Source: an uncultured Idiomarina sp. (lineage in GTDB: Bacteria > Pseudomonadota > Gammaproteobacteria > Enterobacterales > Alteromonadaceae). Taken from it: a stretch of 64,000 nucleotides of DNA. The DNA lies in NCBI GenBank assembly GCA_946885915.1, contig CAMPHF010000006.1:1-64000 (forward strand). The letters run 5' to 3'. Shown piece by piece: positions 8,152-17,321 of this stretch. Within the stretch, counting starts at the first letter, position 1. Every line of letters starts with the position of its first letter. The notes beneath the pieces are model-generated. The model did not search any database. It saw only the letters and a list, made by a program, of their open reading frames with translations, and was not told the DNA's origin. Both the position numbers and the translations under genes were made by a program.

Positions 8152-9662
8152 TAGCTGCCACTCGCCACAATGTGTGGTGTGATCAGCAGCAGAATTTCAC
8201 TTTGTTGCTGCTCCTGATTCAACCCTCCACCTAACAACCAACTACCAAAATTCTGCTGGCGCCGCTGCTGCTCACGCTTATTCTGTAACCCCGACAGTAA
8301 TAGGGTTTGGCCGTCCGTGACCATGGCTTTCATAAAAAAGGATTTGCGCGTGGTATGCGGCGTCTGAATACTCATATCGCCGGAGCTAACTTCGTCAATC
8401 CGCTGCAAATCCGAGAGACTCGTTGAGATTTGCAGAATCACTTCATCATGCCGAACCTTGGGTAACACATAGAGCTCAAAACCGGTGGCAATAACGCCTG
8501 GTATCAGTACATCACTCGAGCCGACATTGGCGGTGCTGTTGGTGCCTGCTGCCGCCAAATAGGTGGCATTATCTTGCAGCACTAATTTCGCAATCTGGTT
8601 ATTTAAGGTGACTAAGCGCGGTTGATTACTCACACTTACCAGCCCCTGCTCATGCAGCGCGGTGATCAGCGCTTGGCTACCTTGGTAGCGCCCTTGGGTT
8701 TGCTGAATACCGAGTTGGGTGCCGCTAATGAGTTCGTTAATCGAACGATTACCCACCTCACTCACTACCCCCAAAATACTATTGAGACCATCAAATTGCC
8801 GTAGCAGCTGCCAGTCGATGGAGCGTTGATCTTGGTCGTTAAAGGTTACCTCAAGCACCTGCACATTAATCGCGACCTGCTGCGTTAAACGCTTATTCTG
8901 TAACTGTAAATAATCGCGCACCTGCTCAACCTGCTGGGGATAATCGCGCACCAGCACCGAGGTTGAACTTTGATTAATGGCCAGTTTTCCAGCCGGCGAT
9001 AGCAACATTGCCAACGCCTGCTCAAGATCGTGCCATACCGACAAAGTTGAATTACTGAAATTCAAATACTGCGAGCTATTGGTACTAAAACTTGTGCCCG
9101 TATTACCTAGCATCGGATTAGCTTGGGAGGGCGCAGGCTGCGCTTGTTCATCCTCATCCCCGAGGAAGAAGTTGGTCTCACCGGCTAGGAAAGCGACATC
9201 AAATTCAGCAATTTCGAACTGGCTCCAAATCAAGAGTTTGGGTTGCACCTCGAACGCCAGCCCGGTATCACGGGCGACTGCCTCTAACCACTCACCCACG
9301 GTGCCGTCATGGCGCATGGTTAAGCGTATTTTTCTATCCACTTCAGTTTCTAAGCGCAGACCCACCCCGAACGGCGCCAAGGTGTCGAGCAATGCCTGCT
9401 GCAACGGATAATCTCGAATGTCGAGCTGTACGGCGGCGGAATACCAGCTCGGACGAGTCTTATCGGCAGCTCTCAGTGGTGGCGCATACAGACTCTCGCT
9501 ATAACTCACGCGGGCAAGTTGTTGGCGGGTTGGTGCGGCAAACTGCTGGGCGTTTAATAATGCCGAGCCAACTGCAGTGCGTTGTTGTTCAAGTGGTGGC
9601 TCTACCGCACAAGCAGTTAAACCCATAGTTATCGCGGCCCACCCCTTCGCACGGCGTTTCAT
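8151..9662 (-). CDS. pilN: Type IVb pilus secretin PilN (outer-membrane lipoprotein)
   Basis: A 503-residue secretin that forms the outer-membrane gate for the fibre. The N-terminus is a lipoprotein signal with lipobox LTAC (Cys18). The middle has two ring-forming modules (YPLQQALLDTLAPFGVGLR and INQSSTSVLVRDYPQQVEQV) and the C-terminal half is the secretin barrel, with ISTSLSDLQRI, VTDGQTLLLSGL and the closing SEILLLITPHIV. A low-complexity Asn/Ser/Gln linker lies near residues 175-205. Lipidation and length fit the PilN/BfpB type IVb secretins, which often self-target without a pilotin. It overlaps the upstream gene by ATGA. Confidence 0.88.
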   Translation of the reverse strand: MKRRAKGWAAITMGLTACAVEPPLEQQRTAVGSALLNAQQFAAPTRQQLARVSYSESLYAPPLRAADKTRPSWYSAAVQLDIRDYPLQQALLDTLAPFGVGLRLETEVDRKIRLTMRHDGTVGEWLEAVARDTGLAFEVQPKLLIWSQFEIAEFDVAFLAGETNFFLGDEDEQAQPAPSQANPMLGNTGTSFSTNSSQYLNFSNSTLSVWHDLEQALAMLLSPAGKLAINQSSTSVLVRDYPQQVEQVRDYLQLQNKRLTQQVAINVQVLEVTFNDQDQRSIDWQLLRQFDGLNSILGVVSEVGNRSINELISGTQLGIQQTQGRYQGSQALITALHEQGLVSVSNQPRLVTLNNQIAKLVLQDNATYLAAAGTNSTANVGSSDVLIPGVIATGFELYVLPKVRHDEVILQISTSLSDLQRIDEVSSGDMSIQTPHTTRKSFFMKAMVTDGQTLLLSGLQNKREQQRRQQNFGSWLLGGGLNQEQQQSEILLLITPHIVASGS

Positions 9663-10126
9663 ACAGCCTCCGCGCTCTGGTGAACGTATTCAATCACCGC
9701 ACTATGGTTGGCATGAATGGTAATGCGCAAGCCGTAGGGTTCCAGCATGCGGGTTAACAGTTCGGCCCAACTCCAGGCTTCTAATCTATACTCCGTCGGC
9801 CAACGGTGATGGGGTGACGCTCGCCAATCGACGAGTTTGATCTGGAAGTGGCCTTCGAGGATCCGCTCAATTTGCGGTTGCAGTCGGCCCGGACGCAGCA
9901 TAATGGCAACTTTCTTCGCGGCGTTGGCGGCACCAACATCCGCCCCTTGAGCACTGGGCGCGAGCGCCAGCGGCGCACAGTCAAGGTTCTGTTGGGCGCT
10001 AGCCTCAGTAGCGACTAGTACCAGCAATAACGCACCCGCACTTAGCAAACCACCTGCGGGGCGCTGTCCGATACCGGCACACAGCCACATTCTCCACAAA
10101 TCCAGCATGGTCAAACTCACGTTCAT
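9659..10126 (-). CDS. TcpQ-domain protein, first gene of the pilus operon (PilL-like)
   Basis: The 155-residue protein has a hydrophobic N-terminal segment (signal or anchor, to about ATEASAQ) and a C-terminal region with PQIERILEGHFQIKLVDW, SWAELLTRMLEPYGL and ITIHANHSAVIEYV. This is the layout of the TcpQ / PilL C-terminal domain that binds the secretin in type IVb systems. The start is uncertain: ATG 10126 directly follows the U-tract of a terminator, while ATG 10108 has GTGAG about 9 bases upstream and is an equally good choice. It overlaps pilN by ATGA. The TcpQ call is by pattern and position, not alignment. Confidence 0.65.
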   Translation of the reverse strand: MNVSLTMLDLWRMWLCAGIGQRPAGGLLSAGALLLVLVATEASAQQNLDCAPLALAPSAQGADVGAANAAKKVAIMLRPGRLQPQIERILEGHFQIKLVDWRASPHHRWPTEYRLEAWSWAELLTRMLEPYGLRITIHANHSAVIEYVHQSAEAV

Positions 10127-10165
10127 AAAAAAGGTCCGCTAACCCTAGTTCTGGGCGCGGACCTT
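10127..10165 (-). terminator. Intrinsic terminator after topA, abutting the pilus operon start
   Basis: Perfect nine-base-pair stem (GAAGGTCCGC side 10157-10165, partner 10131-10139) with a 17-base loop, followed on the minus strand by TTTTTT and then immediately ATG at 10126. It lies 43 bases after the topA stop. No promoter fits between the U-tract and the pilus operon, so it may act as an attenuator for read-through into the pilus genes. Confidence 0.8.
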
Positions 10166-10207
10166 CACAAGCTGGTCACAGCTGATGTTAACGTAAGTGA
10201 AAACCGA

Positions 10208-12922
10208 CTAGGACGTTTTGCGGGTGGTCTTCTTGGCCGTTTTCGCTTTGGGCTTGGCTTTCGCCTTGCCCCGCGTGGTCGCTGTTTTACGCGTACCGCT
10301 CGCGCTGGTCGCCTTGCTTACCTGCCACTCACCTTGCTGATAAAAGGCTTGCCAACCGGTCGGTTTTTTATCAACTTCAGTGACAACATATTGAGTTTTT
10401 GTCTTACGACTAAACCGCACAATCGCCTCACGACCTTCATCATCTTGCGCAGGTGCTGCGGCTAAATAATGAAATTTCTCCGGGATCCGATCTTTAAAGC
10501 GCTGCAATTCAGCCACTTTTACGGCCCGCGTTTCTCGCGAGCGCGGGAAGGTATGCGCGGATAAGAAGATACCCGAAGCGCCATCACGCAGCACGAAATA
10601 AGCATCGCTATCTTCGCACGGCAATTCCGGCAATGGCACTGGATCCTCTTTGGGCGGCGCAGGTTCACCATTTTTCAATAATTTGCGGGTGTTCTTACAG
10701 GCATCGTTCGTGCAACCGAAATACTTCCCAAAACGGCCATTTTTCAACTGCATCTCGCTGCCACACTTGTCGCACTCTAAAGTTGGACCTTCGTAGCCTT
10801 TCAGCCGGAATGTGCCAGTTTCCACCAACTGCCCTTCGCAGACTGGATTATTGCCGCACACATGCAGTTTGCGCTGCTCATCAATTAAGTAACTATCCAT
10901 CGCGGTACCGCATTTCGGACAGCGTTTTTTCGCCCGTAAAATTTCCGTTTCTAACTCTTCCTCATCGGTAACTTTGATGGCCTCTTCCCCCGGCGTTAAA
11001 TTCAGCGTTTGCGTACACTTATCGTCGCCGGTTAAGTCATAACCTGAGCAGCCTAAAAACACCCCCGTAGAGGCAGTGCGGATACCCATTTTGCGGCCGC
11101 ATTTAGGGCAATCGATATCGGTAAGCACCATGGCGTTAGGACGCATACCACCGGCCTGAGGCTCTAGCTCAGCTTGCTCCAAGCGCTGCTTAAACTCTGC
11201 GTAGAAACTGTCAAGCGTCGCTTTCCAGTCACGGGAACCGGTCGCAATATCATCGAGCGCCTGCTCCATCTCCGCAGTGAAATTGTAATTCATCAAATCT
11301 TGGAAATTTTCAACCAAGCGATCAGTCACAATCTCGCCCATTTTCTCGGCATAAAAGCGCTTGTTTTCGACCCGCACGTAACCGCGATCTTGAATGGTAG
11401 AGATAATAGTGGCGTAGGTGGACGGACGACCAATGCCACGCTTTTCTAACTCTTTCACTAACGAGGCTTCGCCAAACCGCGCCGGTGGCTTGGTAAAATG
11501 TTGCTCTGGGCGTAATTGCTGCAGTTCGAGTCGCTCGCCCTCTTTAATATCAGGTAAGCTTGCATCTTCGTCTTTTTTTCCACCAGGCGGTTGCACCTTG
11601 GTCCACCCCGCAAACTTCAGCACTCGGCCGCGGGCTTTCAATTCAAACTCGCCTGCCGTAACCGTTAAGGTGGTTGAATCATATTGTGCAGGCGGCATCT
11701 GGCACGCCACAAACTGTCGCCAAATTAATTCATATAAGCGCTGCGCATCACGCTCCATATCTTTCAGTTGTTCTGCCTTCACCCGCACATCTGATGGTCG
11801 AATAGCTTCGTGCGCCTCTTGTGCATTCTCTTTGGCGCCATAAACATTTGGCGCTTTTGGTAAGTAGGCTGCACCATACTCACGCTCGATAAAATCACGG
11901 CAAGCGCTCACCGCTTCTTTGCTGAGATTGGTGGAGTCGGTTCGCATGTAAGTAATATGCCCAGCCTCGTACAAGCGCTGCGCCATCATCATCGTTTTCT
12001 TCACCCCAAAGCCTAACCGAGTGCTCGCCGCTTGTTGCAAAGTTGAGGTAATATAAGGCGCAGATGGGCGGCTAGAGGTCGGCTTATCCTCTCGTTTAGC
12101 CACTGTATAAGTCGCGCCTTTAAGTGCCGCTACCGCAGCTTCAGCTTGGGCTTTATTAACTGGCTTAAACGCCTCTCCAGCCTGCTTTTGCACCTGCATT
12201 GGCAGTGCCGCATCGGCTTGAGTCGACAAGTCCGCAAATAACTCCCAATATTCCTCGGGTACAAAGGCTTTAATTTCCCGCTCACGTTCAACCACTAAGC
12301 GTACGGCCACCGACTGAACGCGCCCGGCTGATAAGCCTCGTGCGATTTTCTTCCACAGCAGGGGCGACACCATAAAGCCGACCACACGATCGAGAAAACG
12401 ACGGGTTTGCTGGGCATTGACGCGGCTTAAATTTAACTGACTAGGCTGTTCAAACGCCTCTTTGATGGCATTTTTGGTGATTTCGTTGAACACCACCCGT
12501 TGAAACCGCTCTGGTTGACCGCCGATGAGCTCACGTAAATGCCACGCAATCGCCTCTCCTTCGCGGTCCAAATCCGTCGCGAGAAAGACATGATCGGCCT
12601 GAGCAGCTAGCTTTTGTAACTCTGCCACCACTTTCTCTTTACCTGGCAAAACTTCGTATTGCGCCGCCCAGCCGTGCTCAGGGTCAACCCCCATGCGAGC
12701 AATTAGCTTTTGCTGTTCGCGCGCACGCCGGTAGGCTTCTTTTTTCTCCGGCGACATTTTGCGAACTTCCGCCGGTGATTTCGTTTTCACCTTAGTCGTC
12801 GATTGCGTCGGTAAATCGCGGACATGCCCCACGCTAGACTTTACGATAAAGTCATTACCGAGATATTTATTAATCGTTTTTGCCTTTGCCGGGGACTCGA
12901 CAATCACCAAAGATTTCGCCAT
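10208..12922 (-). CDS. topA: DNA topoisomerase I
   Basis: TopA relaxes negative supercoils through a 5'-phosphotyrosine intermediate. The 904-residue product opens with the TOPRIM strand [19 protein letters not shown], has the TOPRIM acidic cluster in [19 protein letters not shown], and carries the active tyrosine in [11 protein letters not shown]. Three C-terminal zinc ribbons follow ([27 protein letters not shown]), then a Lys/Thr/Ala-rich tail of about 35 residues. It is slightly longer than E. coli TopA (865), mostly from this basic tail. The ATG at 12922 has TAGGG eight bases upstream. It is followed by an intrinsic terminator that touches the pilus operon. Confidence 0.97.
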   Translation of the reverse strand: MAKSLVIVESPAKAKTINKYLGNDFIVKSSVGHVRDLPTQSTTKVKTKSPAEVRKMSPEKKEAYRRAREQQKLIARMGVDPEHGWAAQYEVLPGKEKVVAELQKLAAQADHVFLATDLDREGEAIAWHLRELIGGQPERFQRVVFNEITKNAIKEAFEQPSQLNLSRVNAQQTRRFLDRVVGFMVSPLLWKKIARGLSAGRVQSVAVRLVVEREREIKAFVPEEYWELFADLSTQADAALPMQVQKQAGEAFKPVNKAQAEAAVAALKGATYTVAKREDKPTSSRPSAPYITSTLQQAASTRLGFGVKKTMMMAQRLYEAGHITYMRTDSTNLSKEAVSACRDFIEREYGAAYLPKAPNVYGAKENAQEAHEAIRPSDVRVKAEQLKDMERDAQRLYELIWRQFVACQMPPAQYDSTTLTVTAGEFELKARGRVLKFAGWTKVQPPGGKKDEDASLPDIKEGERLELQQLRPEQHFTKPPARFGEASLVKELEKRGIGRPSTYATIISTIQDRGYVRVENKRFYAEKMGEIVTDRLVENFQDLMNYNFTAEMEQALDDIATGSRDWKATLDSFYAEFKQRLEQAELEPQAGGMRPNAMVLTDIDCPKCGRKMGIRTASTGVFLGCSGYDLTGDDKCTQTLNLTPGEEAIKVTDEEELETEILRAKKRCPKCGTAMDSYLIDEQRKLHVCGNNPVCEGQLVETGTFRLKGYEGPTLECDKCGSEMQLKNGRFGKYFGCTNDACKNTRKLLKNGEPAPPKEDPVPLPELPCEDSDAYFVLRDGASGIFLSAHTFPRSRETRAVKVAELQRFKDRIPEKFHYLAAAPAQDDEGREAIVRFSRKTKTQYVVTEVDKKPTGWQAFYQQGEWQVSKATSASGTRKTATTRGKAKAKPKAKTAKKTTRKTS

Positions 12923-13098
12923 GGATACCCTACTTCGTGGAAAGTGGCTGGTTGCTCATGCAATTTAATGCGCCTTATATAAGCCTTATATGCTTAGCTT
13001 GCAAGTTTGGACGCAAAAGATATGCTTTTTTTAGATATATCGACAAAATCACGCGGACACAACCTTAAGCGACAAACTTTCATAAACATATCCGCTTT

Positions 13099-13116
13099 TG
13101 TGAATAACCATTCAGG
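13099..13116 (+). promoter_or_regulatory. Candidate ArgR operator (ARG box) upstream of astB
   Basis: The site has perfect arms TGAAT and ATTCA around AACC (13101-13114), fitting the ARG-box consensus except in two of the four central W positions and one outer position. It is centred about 80 bases before the likely astB transcription start. In E. coli ArgR activates the ast operon from upstream boxes. A weaker partial box (TGACC/ATTCA, 13181-13194) overlaps the -10 end. Confidence 0.5.
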
Positions 13117-13152
13117 TGCAACTTGGTGACACCAAAGCCTTGAAAATAAAGG

Positions 13153-13181
13153 CTTACAAGCACCTAAACTGAACGTATAAT
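13153..13181 (+). promoter_or_regulatory. Candidate sigma70 promoter of astB
   Basis: -35 CTTACA (13153-13158, 4 of 6 matches), a 17-base spacer and a perfect -10 TATAAT (13176-13181), 60 bases before the astB start codon. The rest of the 319-base gap between topA and astB is AT-rich and shows nothing else I can name besides the ARG-box-like site. Confidence 0.55.
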
Positions 13182-13241
13182 GACCCAATATTCAACTAAA
13201 AGTGAGTGATGTTGTGGTCACTTGAAGCGCAGGAGAAGCAA

Positions 13242-14588
13242 ATGAGCATGAAGCATTTCGAGGTGAACTTTGACGGTTTAGTAGGGCCCACCCACAATTA
13301 TGCTGGTCTCTCATTTGGTAACGTTGCTTCACAAAGCAACGCGAAAGCCTCGTCGAGTCCCAAAGATGCCGCCAAGCAAGGTTTGCAGAAAATGCGCGCA
13401 TTAACCGAACTTGGTTTGCAACAAGGCGTGTTAGCGCCGCAAGAACGTCCTGATATTTATGCATTACGACGGTTAGGTTTTACCGGTAATGACAGCGAAG
13501 TATTGAGCAAAGCCGCCGCGCAAAGTCCACAGATATTCCAAGCCGTGTGTTCCGCTTCAAGTATGTGGACGGCTAATGCAGCTACCGTATCGCCAAGCGC
13601 CGATACCGCTGATGGTCGGGTGCATTTTACCCCTGCCAACCTGACCAATAAGTTTCATCGCTCGTTAGAGCCGCAAACCAGTGGCCGGATCTTGCAAGCG
13701 ATGTTCCAGAATACCAAACACTTCGCCCACCATACTCATTTGCCTGACAACGAACATTTTGGCGATGAGGGCGCAGCCAATCACACCCGGTTATGCAGCG
13801 CCTATGGCCATGCGGGGGTTGAATTGTTTGCCTTTGGTCGTTACGCCTTCGATAGCAGCCAACCGCAACCACAAAAATACCCTGCTCGGCAGACTTTTGA
13901 AGCCAGTCAAGCCATCGCGCGACTGCACGGCTTGAGCGAAGACAACACAGTGTTCATGCAACAAAATCCAGCCGTCATCGATCAAGGCGTATTTCACAAT
14001 GATGTCATCGCAGTCGGCAACCAGAATGTGCTCTTCTATCACCAACAAGCCTATCTAGATACTTCGGCGAAAATCGACGAAATTAAACGGAAGTTCGGCG
14101 ATAAAGAGCTATTTTTCATCGAAGTTAAAGACACTGAAGTTAGTGTGCAAGATGCCGTTGAAACCTATTTATTCAACACCCAACTGGTTGAAATTGGCGC
14201 GGGTCAAATGGCGATTATTGCGCCGACTGAGTGTCAGGAAAACCCACGCGTTGCGGCTTATCTCGCTGAACTAATTACCCGTGAAACGCCAATTCGTCAA
14301 GTTCACTACATGGACGTAAAACAAAGCATGCGTAATGGTGGAGGCCCTGCATGTTTACGATTGCGAGTGGCACTCAATGACGATGAGCTTGCGGCGGTTA
14401 ATCCGGCGGTCATGATGAACGACAAGCTGTTTGCCCGCTTAAATCAATGGGTTGATAAGCATTATCGCGATCGTTTAAGTCCCGATGATTTGCGCGATCC
14501 AACCTTGCTCGACGAGTCACGCGCAGCTTTAGATGAACTTACCCAAATTCTGAAGCTTGGCTCGGTTTACCCGTTCCAACGCGACTAA
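13242..14588 (+). CDS. astB: N-succinylarginine dihydrolase AstB
   Basis: AstB hydrolyses N2-succinylarginine to N2-succinylornithine, CO2 and two NH3, the second step of the arginine succinyltransferase (AST) pathway. The 448-residue product matches the family length and opens with [19 protein letters not shown]; the catalytic Glu/His/Cys region shows [17 protein letters not shown] and a C-terminal [12 protein letters not shown]. The start at 13242 follows AGGAG with good spacing; the ATG at 13206 is upstream of that site and lacks one. It stands alone: none of astA, astC, astD or astE is adjacent, unlike the enterobacterial astCADBE operon. A bidirectional terminator follows. Confidence 0.97.
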   Translation: MSMKHFEVNFDGLVGPTHNYAGLSFGNVASQSNAKASSSPKDAAKQGLQKMRALTELGLQQGVLAPQERPDIYALRRLGFTGNDSEVLSKAAAQSPQIFQAVCSASSMWTANAATVSPSADTADGRVHFTPANLTNKFHRSLEPQTSGRILQAMFQNTKHFAHHTHLPDNEHFGDEGAANHTRLCSAYGHAGVELFAFGRYAFDSSQPQPQKYPARQTFEASQAIARLHGLSEDNTVFMQQNPAVIDQGVFHNDVIAVGNQNVLFYHQQAYLDTSAKIDEIKRKFGDKELFFIEVKDTEVSVQDAVETYLFNTQLVEIGAGQMAIIAPTECQENPRVAAYLAELITRETPIRQVHYMDVKQSMRNGGGPACLRLRVALNDDELAAVNPAVMMNDKLFARLNQWVDKHYRDRLSPDDLRDPTLLDESRAALDELTQILKLGSVYPFQRD

Positions 14589-14602
14589 TATATTGCGTAA
14601 AT

Positions 14603-14641
14603 AAAAAAGCGGTGGCATCACCCGATGCCACCGCTTTTTTT
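14603..14641. terminator. Bidirectional terminator between astB and purF
   Basis: A6 - 11-base-pair stem GCGGTGGCATC/GATGCCACCGC - loop ACCC - T7. The A- and T-runs make it work for the convergent astB and purF genes. Confidence 0.92.
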
Positions 14642-14654
14642 GTTGATGCTTGGC

Positions 14655-16166
14655 TTAGTCGTCTTCGTTGTGCAGCTCTAAATTCGTTCCAGAATCATTA
14701 TCTTGATGACGCGCCATATCGTTACGAGCCGCATCAAGCGCCGCTAAATAATCGTTATCAACATCACCAGTGATATACTGGCCACTGAACACTGATGTTT
14801 CAAACTGAGTAATCGACGGATTCTCTTGGCGCACTGCAGCCACCAAATCGTCAAGCTCTTGATAAATGAGTCCATCAGCCTTGATCAGGTCATTAATTTC
14901 TTTTGCTTCACGGCCATGGCCAATCAGCTCATTTGCGCTTGGCATGTCGATACCGTACACATTCGGGAAGCGAATTTCTGGTGCCGCCGAAGCAAAGTAG
15001 ACTTTCTTCGCACCCGCTTCACGCGCCATCTCAATAATCTGCTCTGAGGTGGTGCCACGAACAATAGAATCGTCAACCAACAGGACATTTTTGCCTTTGA
15101 ATTCAGCGCTAATAGCATTCAATTTGCGGCGTACTGATTTGCGCCGCTGGGTTTGTCCCGGCATGATGAAAGTGCGACCAATATAACGGTTTTTTACAAA
15201 ACCTTGGCGATATGGCAAGCCCAGCACATTAGCCATTTCTAGGGCGATATCGCAGGATGTTTCAGGAATAGGGATAATCACATCGATATCAAGATGGGCG
15301 TAATCGCGCTTGATTTTCTCACCCAACTTGCGCCCCATATTTACCCGCGACGCGTACACTGAAATACTATCAATGGTTGAATCTGGGCGGGCAAAATACA
15401 CATATTCAAAAATACATGGGCAATGTTTTGGACCCTCGGCACATTGCCGTGAAAACAGTTCACCAGCTTCCGTAATGTAAACCGCTTCACCCGGTTCAAT
15501 GTCACGAACAAACTTGAATCCGGTGCCATCAATCGCAACGCTTTCTGAGGCGACGATGTACTCAGGACCTTCCTCGGTATCGCGCATACCGAGCGCTAAC
15601 GGACGGATGCCGAACGGGTCACGAAATGCCACCAAGCCCTGGCCGATGATCATCGCGACCACAGCGTAAGCACCTTTCACTTGGGCGTGTACTTTACTGA
15701 CCGTGGTAAAGATTGTCTCAACATCAATACTTTTGGCTTCACTACGCTCTAATTCATGGGCAAAAATATTAAGTAACACTTCCGAGTCAGAGGTAGTATT
15801 GATGTGCCGCCGGGCCCGTTCAAACAGGCTTTGTTGCAAAGTGGCGGCGTTGGTTAAGTTACCGTTGTGGGCTAAGGCAATACCATAAGGAGAGTTGACA
15901 TAAAAAGGTTGAGCCTCAGCGGAGCTTGAGCTGCCTGCGGTTGGGTAACGAACATGGCCGATGCCAATGTTGCCCTGCAGGCGATGCATGTGGCGGGTAT
16001 GAAACACATCACGAACCAAACCATTCGCCTTGCGCAGACGCAAGGTATTGCGATCGACGGTCATAATGCCTGCTGCATCTTGTCCGCGATGTTGCAACAT
16101 GGTCAAACCATCATACAGCGCTTGGTTTACTGGTTGCTTACCAACAATACCCACGATACCACACAT
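14655..16166 (-). CDS. purF: Amidophosphoribosyltransferase PurF
   Basis: PurF makes 5-phosphoribosylamine from PRPP and glutamine, the first committed step of purine synthesis. The 503-residue product starts MCGIVGIVG, giving the N-terminal nucleophile Cys2 of class II glutamine amidotransferases, with no propeptide as in E. coli. GHVRYPTAG and the PRPP loop [14 protein letters not shown] are present. It lies 13 bases after cvpA, the usual cvpA-purF pair. I found no PurR-like palindrome in the short space before cvpA. Confidence 0.97.
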   Translation of the reverse strand: MCGIVGIVGKQPVNQALYDGLTMLQHRGQDAAGIMTVDRNTLRLRKANGLVRDVFHTRHMHRLQGNIGIGHVRYPTAGSSSSAEAQPFYVNSPYGIALAHNGNLTNAATLQQSLFERARRHINTTSDSEVLLNIFAHELERSEAKSIDVETIFTTVSKVHAQVKGAYAVVAMIIGQGLVAFRDPFGIRPLALGMRDTEEGPEYIVASESVAIDGTGFKFVRDIEPGEAVYITEAGELFSRQCAEGPKHCPCIFEYVYFARPDSTIDSISVYASRVNMGRKLGEKIKRDYAHLDIDVIIPIPETSCDIALEMANVLGLPYRQGFVKNRYIGRTFIMPGQTQRRKSVRRKLNAISAEFKGKNVLLVDDSIVRGTTSEQIIEMAREAGAKKVYFASAAPEIRFPNVYGIDMPSANELIGHGREAKEINDLIKADGLIYQELDDLVAAVRQENPSITQFETSVFSGQYITGDVDNDYLAALDAARNDMARHQDNDSGTNLELHNEDD

Positions 16167-16179
16167 AACACCAACCCCT

Positions 16180-16674
16180 TTATATACTCGCTTGCGGAAG
16201 GAAGCTTGAAGAACGTTCTAGATACTCAAAAAACCACTGAATGATCACGCCAAAATGCGGGATCAAGGTTGACTCCTGCCACCACACTGCACTCGACAAC
16301 GTGGTAAAAGAATCGACAAAGAATAAGATAGCCGCAACGATTAACACACCACGCGCGCCACCGAACACCAGCCCTATCACTCGGTCAGTACCGGTTAATC
16401 CGGTTTTATCGACTAACTGCCCGACGACATAGTTGACCACTGCACCGACAATTAGCGTGGCAATAAATAGCGCAGCAACAGCCACCGCATTGCGTACCAT
16501 TGGGTCTTCGAAATTGTCAAAATAGACCGCTAAATCCAAATAGAATGTCTTCGCCACCAAGAATGCAGCGATCCAAATCAGCAGTGAGATGGCTTCGCGG
16601 GTAAACCCACGCACTAAGCTCACCAACGCCGAAAACGCAATAATCGCTAAGATAACAAGATCAATCCAGATCAT
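16180..16674 (-). CDS. cvpA: CvpA family membrane protein
   Basis: A 164-residue integral membrane protein with four hydrophobic helices (starting [20 protein letters not shown]), the CvpA (colicin V production) fold. Its molecular role is unsettled; in enterobacteria it is needed for colicin V production and envelope stress resistance. AGGA lies 8-9 bases before the ATG. It is paired with purF, but an intrinsic terminator separates it from dedD upstream, so a promoter inside the 73-base gap or read-through is needed. Confidence 0.93.
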   Translation of the reverse strand: MIWIDLVILAIIAFSALVSLVRGFTREAISLLIWIAAFLVAKTFYLDLAVYFDNFEDPMVRNAVAVAALFIATLIVGAVVNYVVGQLVDKTGLTGTDRVIGLVFGGARGVLIVAAILFFVDSFTTLSSAVWWQESTLIPHFGVIIQWFFEYLERSSSFLPQASI

Positions 16675-16697
16675 GGCGATGTCCTTTTGCTAGGCCT

Positions 16698-16735
16698 AAA
16701 AAAGATGCGCGGATTTTATCAGAATCCGCGCATCT
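16698..16735 (-). terminator. Terminator between dedD and cvpA
   Basis: 13-base-pair perfect stem AGATGCGCGGATT/AATCCGCGCATCT around a 7-base loop, followed on the minus strand by TTTTTT. It ends the long fimV-truA-accD-folC-dedD string or attenuates entry into cvpA-purF. Confidence 0.88.
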
Positions 16736-16747
16736 ATGTGGTTATTT

Positions 16748-17299
16748 TTATCTCTCACCGGGACTGTGCTGGAGTACTTTGCCCGACAGTTCAGTTAACT
16801 GTTTGAGTTTATTTAGTTGGGCTTCAAGTCTTGCCTTAGAGGTGTCGGGGCCAACCATTACTTTGGTCAAGTCACGCCCGGCAATTGGCTCCGCGTAGGC
16901 CGGATAACCGGCTTGCTGTAACTGTTTCACCAGCCGATCGACCGATGCTTTGTTACCAAACACGCCCAGCTGAATCACCCATGCAGGCGCGCCGATCTCG
17001 ACCGTCTCAGGCTCTGGCATGGCTTCAAACACTTTAGCGTTGTCAGCGTCAGCCGACTTCATGGTTGGCGCATTTTCGGCATCGGCAACCACGTCTTGAT
17101 TCGGTTCGGAGGTGTCTACTTCCCAGGTCGGCAGCTGCACTTCGGTGGTGGTGTCGCTCATGCCTGGCTGTAATGGAATCGTATCGAAGCCTTGCTGCGG
17201 GCGTGCTTTTTGGCCATCAAGAATATCCGGCAAGATAATCACAGCTAGCGCAATCAGTATCACACTACCAACAATTCGATTTTGTAACGGTGATGCCAC
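16748..17299 (-). CDS. dedD: SPOR-domain cell-division protein DedD
   Basis: A 183-residue single-pass inner-membrane protein: short cytoplasmic N-terminus, one helix (RIVGSVILIALAVIILP), an acidic linker, and a C-terminal SPOR domain (from about AWVIQLGVFGNKASV) that binds denuded septal peptidoglycan. The GTG at 17299 is chosen: it gives MASPLQNRIVG, like the MASKFQNRLVG start of E. coli DedD, and CAGGAG sits 6 bases upstream. A TTG at 17332 is also in frame but would overlap folC by 11 bases and lacks a site. Gene order folC-dedD is conserved. Confidence 0.9.
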   Translation of the reverse strand: MASPLQNRIVGSVILIALAVIILPDILDGQKARPQQGFDTIPLQPGMSDTTTEVQLPTWEVDTSEPNQDVVADAENAPTMKSADADNAKVFEAMPEPETVEIGAPAWVIQLGVFGNKASVDRLVKQLQQAGYPAYAEPIAGRDLTKVMVGPDTSKARLEAQLNKLKQLTELSGKVLQHSPGER

Positions 17300-17321
17300 G
17301 TCGAGCTCCTGAGCTTGATAG

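Noticed and set aside
13181..13194. A second ARG box overlapping the astB -10
   Set aside because: Only one arm (ATTCA) is intact; the left arm matches 3 of 5 bases, too weak to list on its own.
16675..16697. A PurR operator upstream of cvpA-purF
   Set aside because: The available 23 bases contain no ACGCAAACGTTTGCGT-like palindrome.
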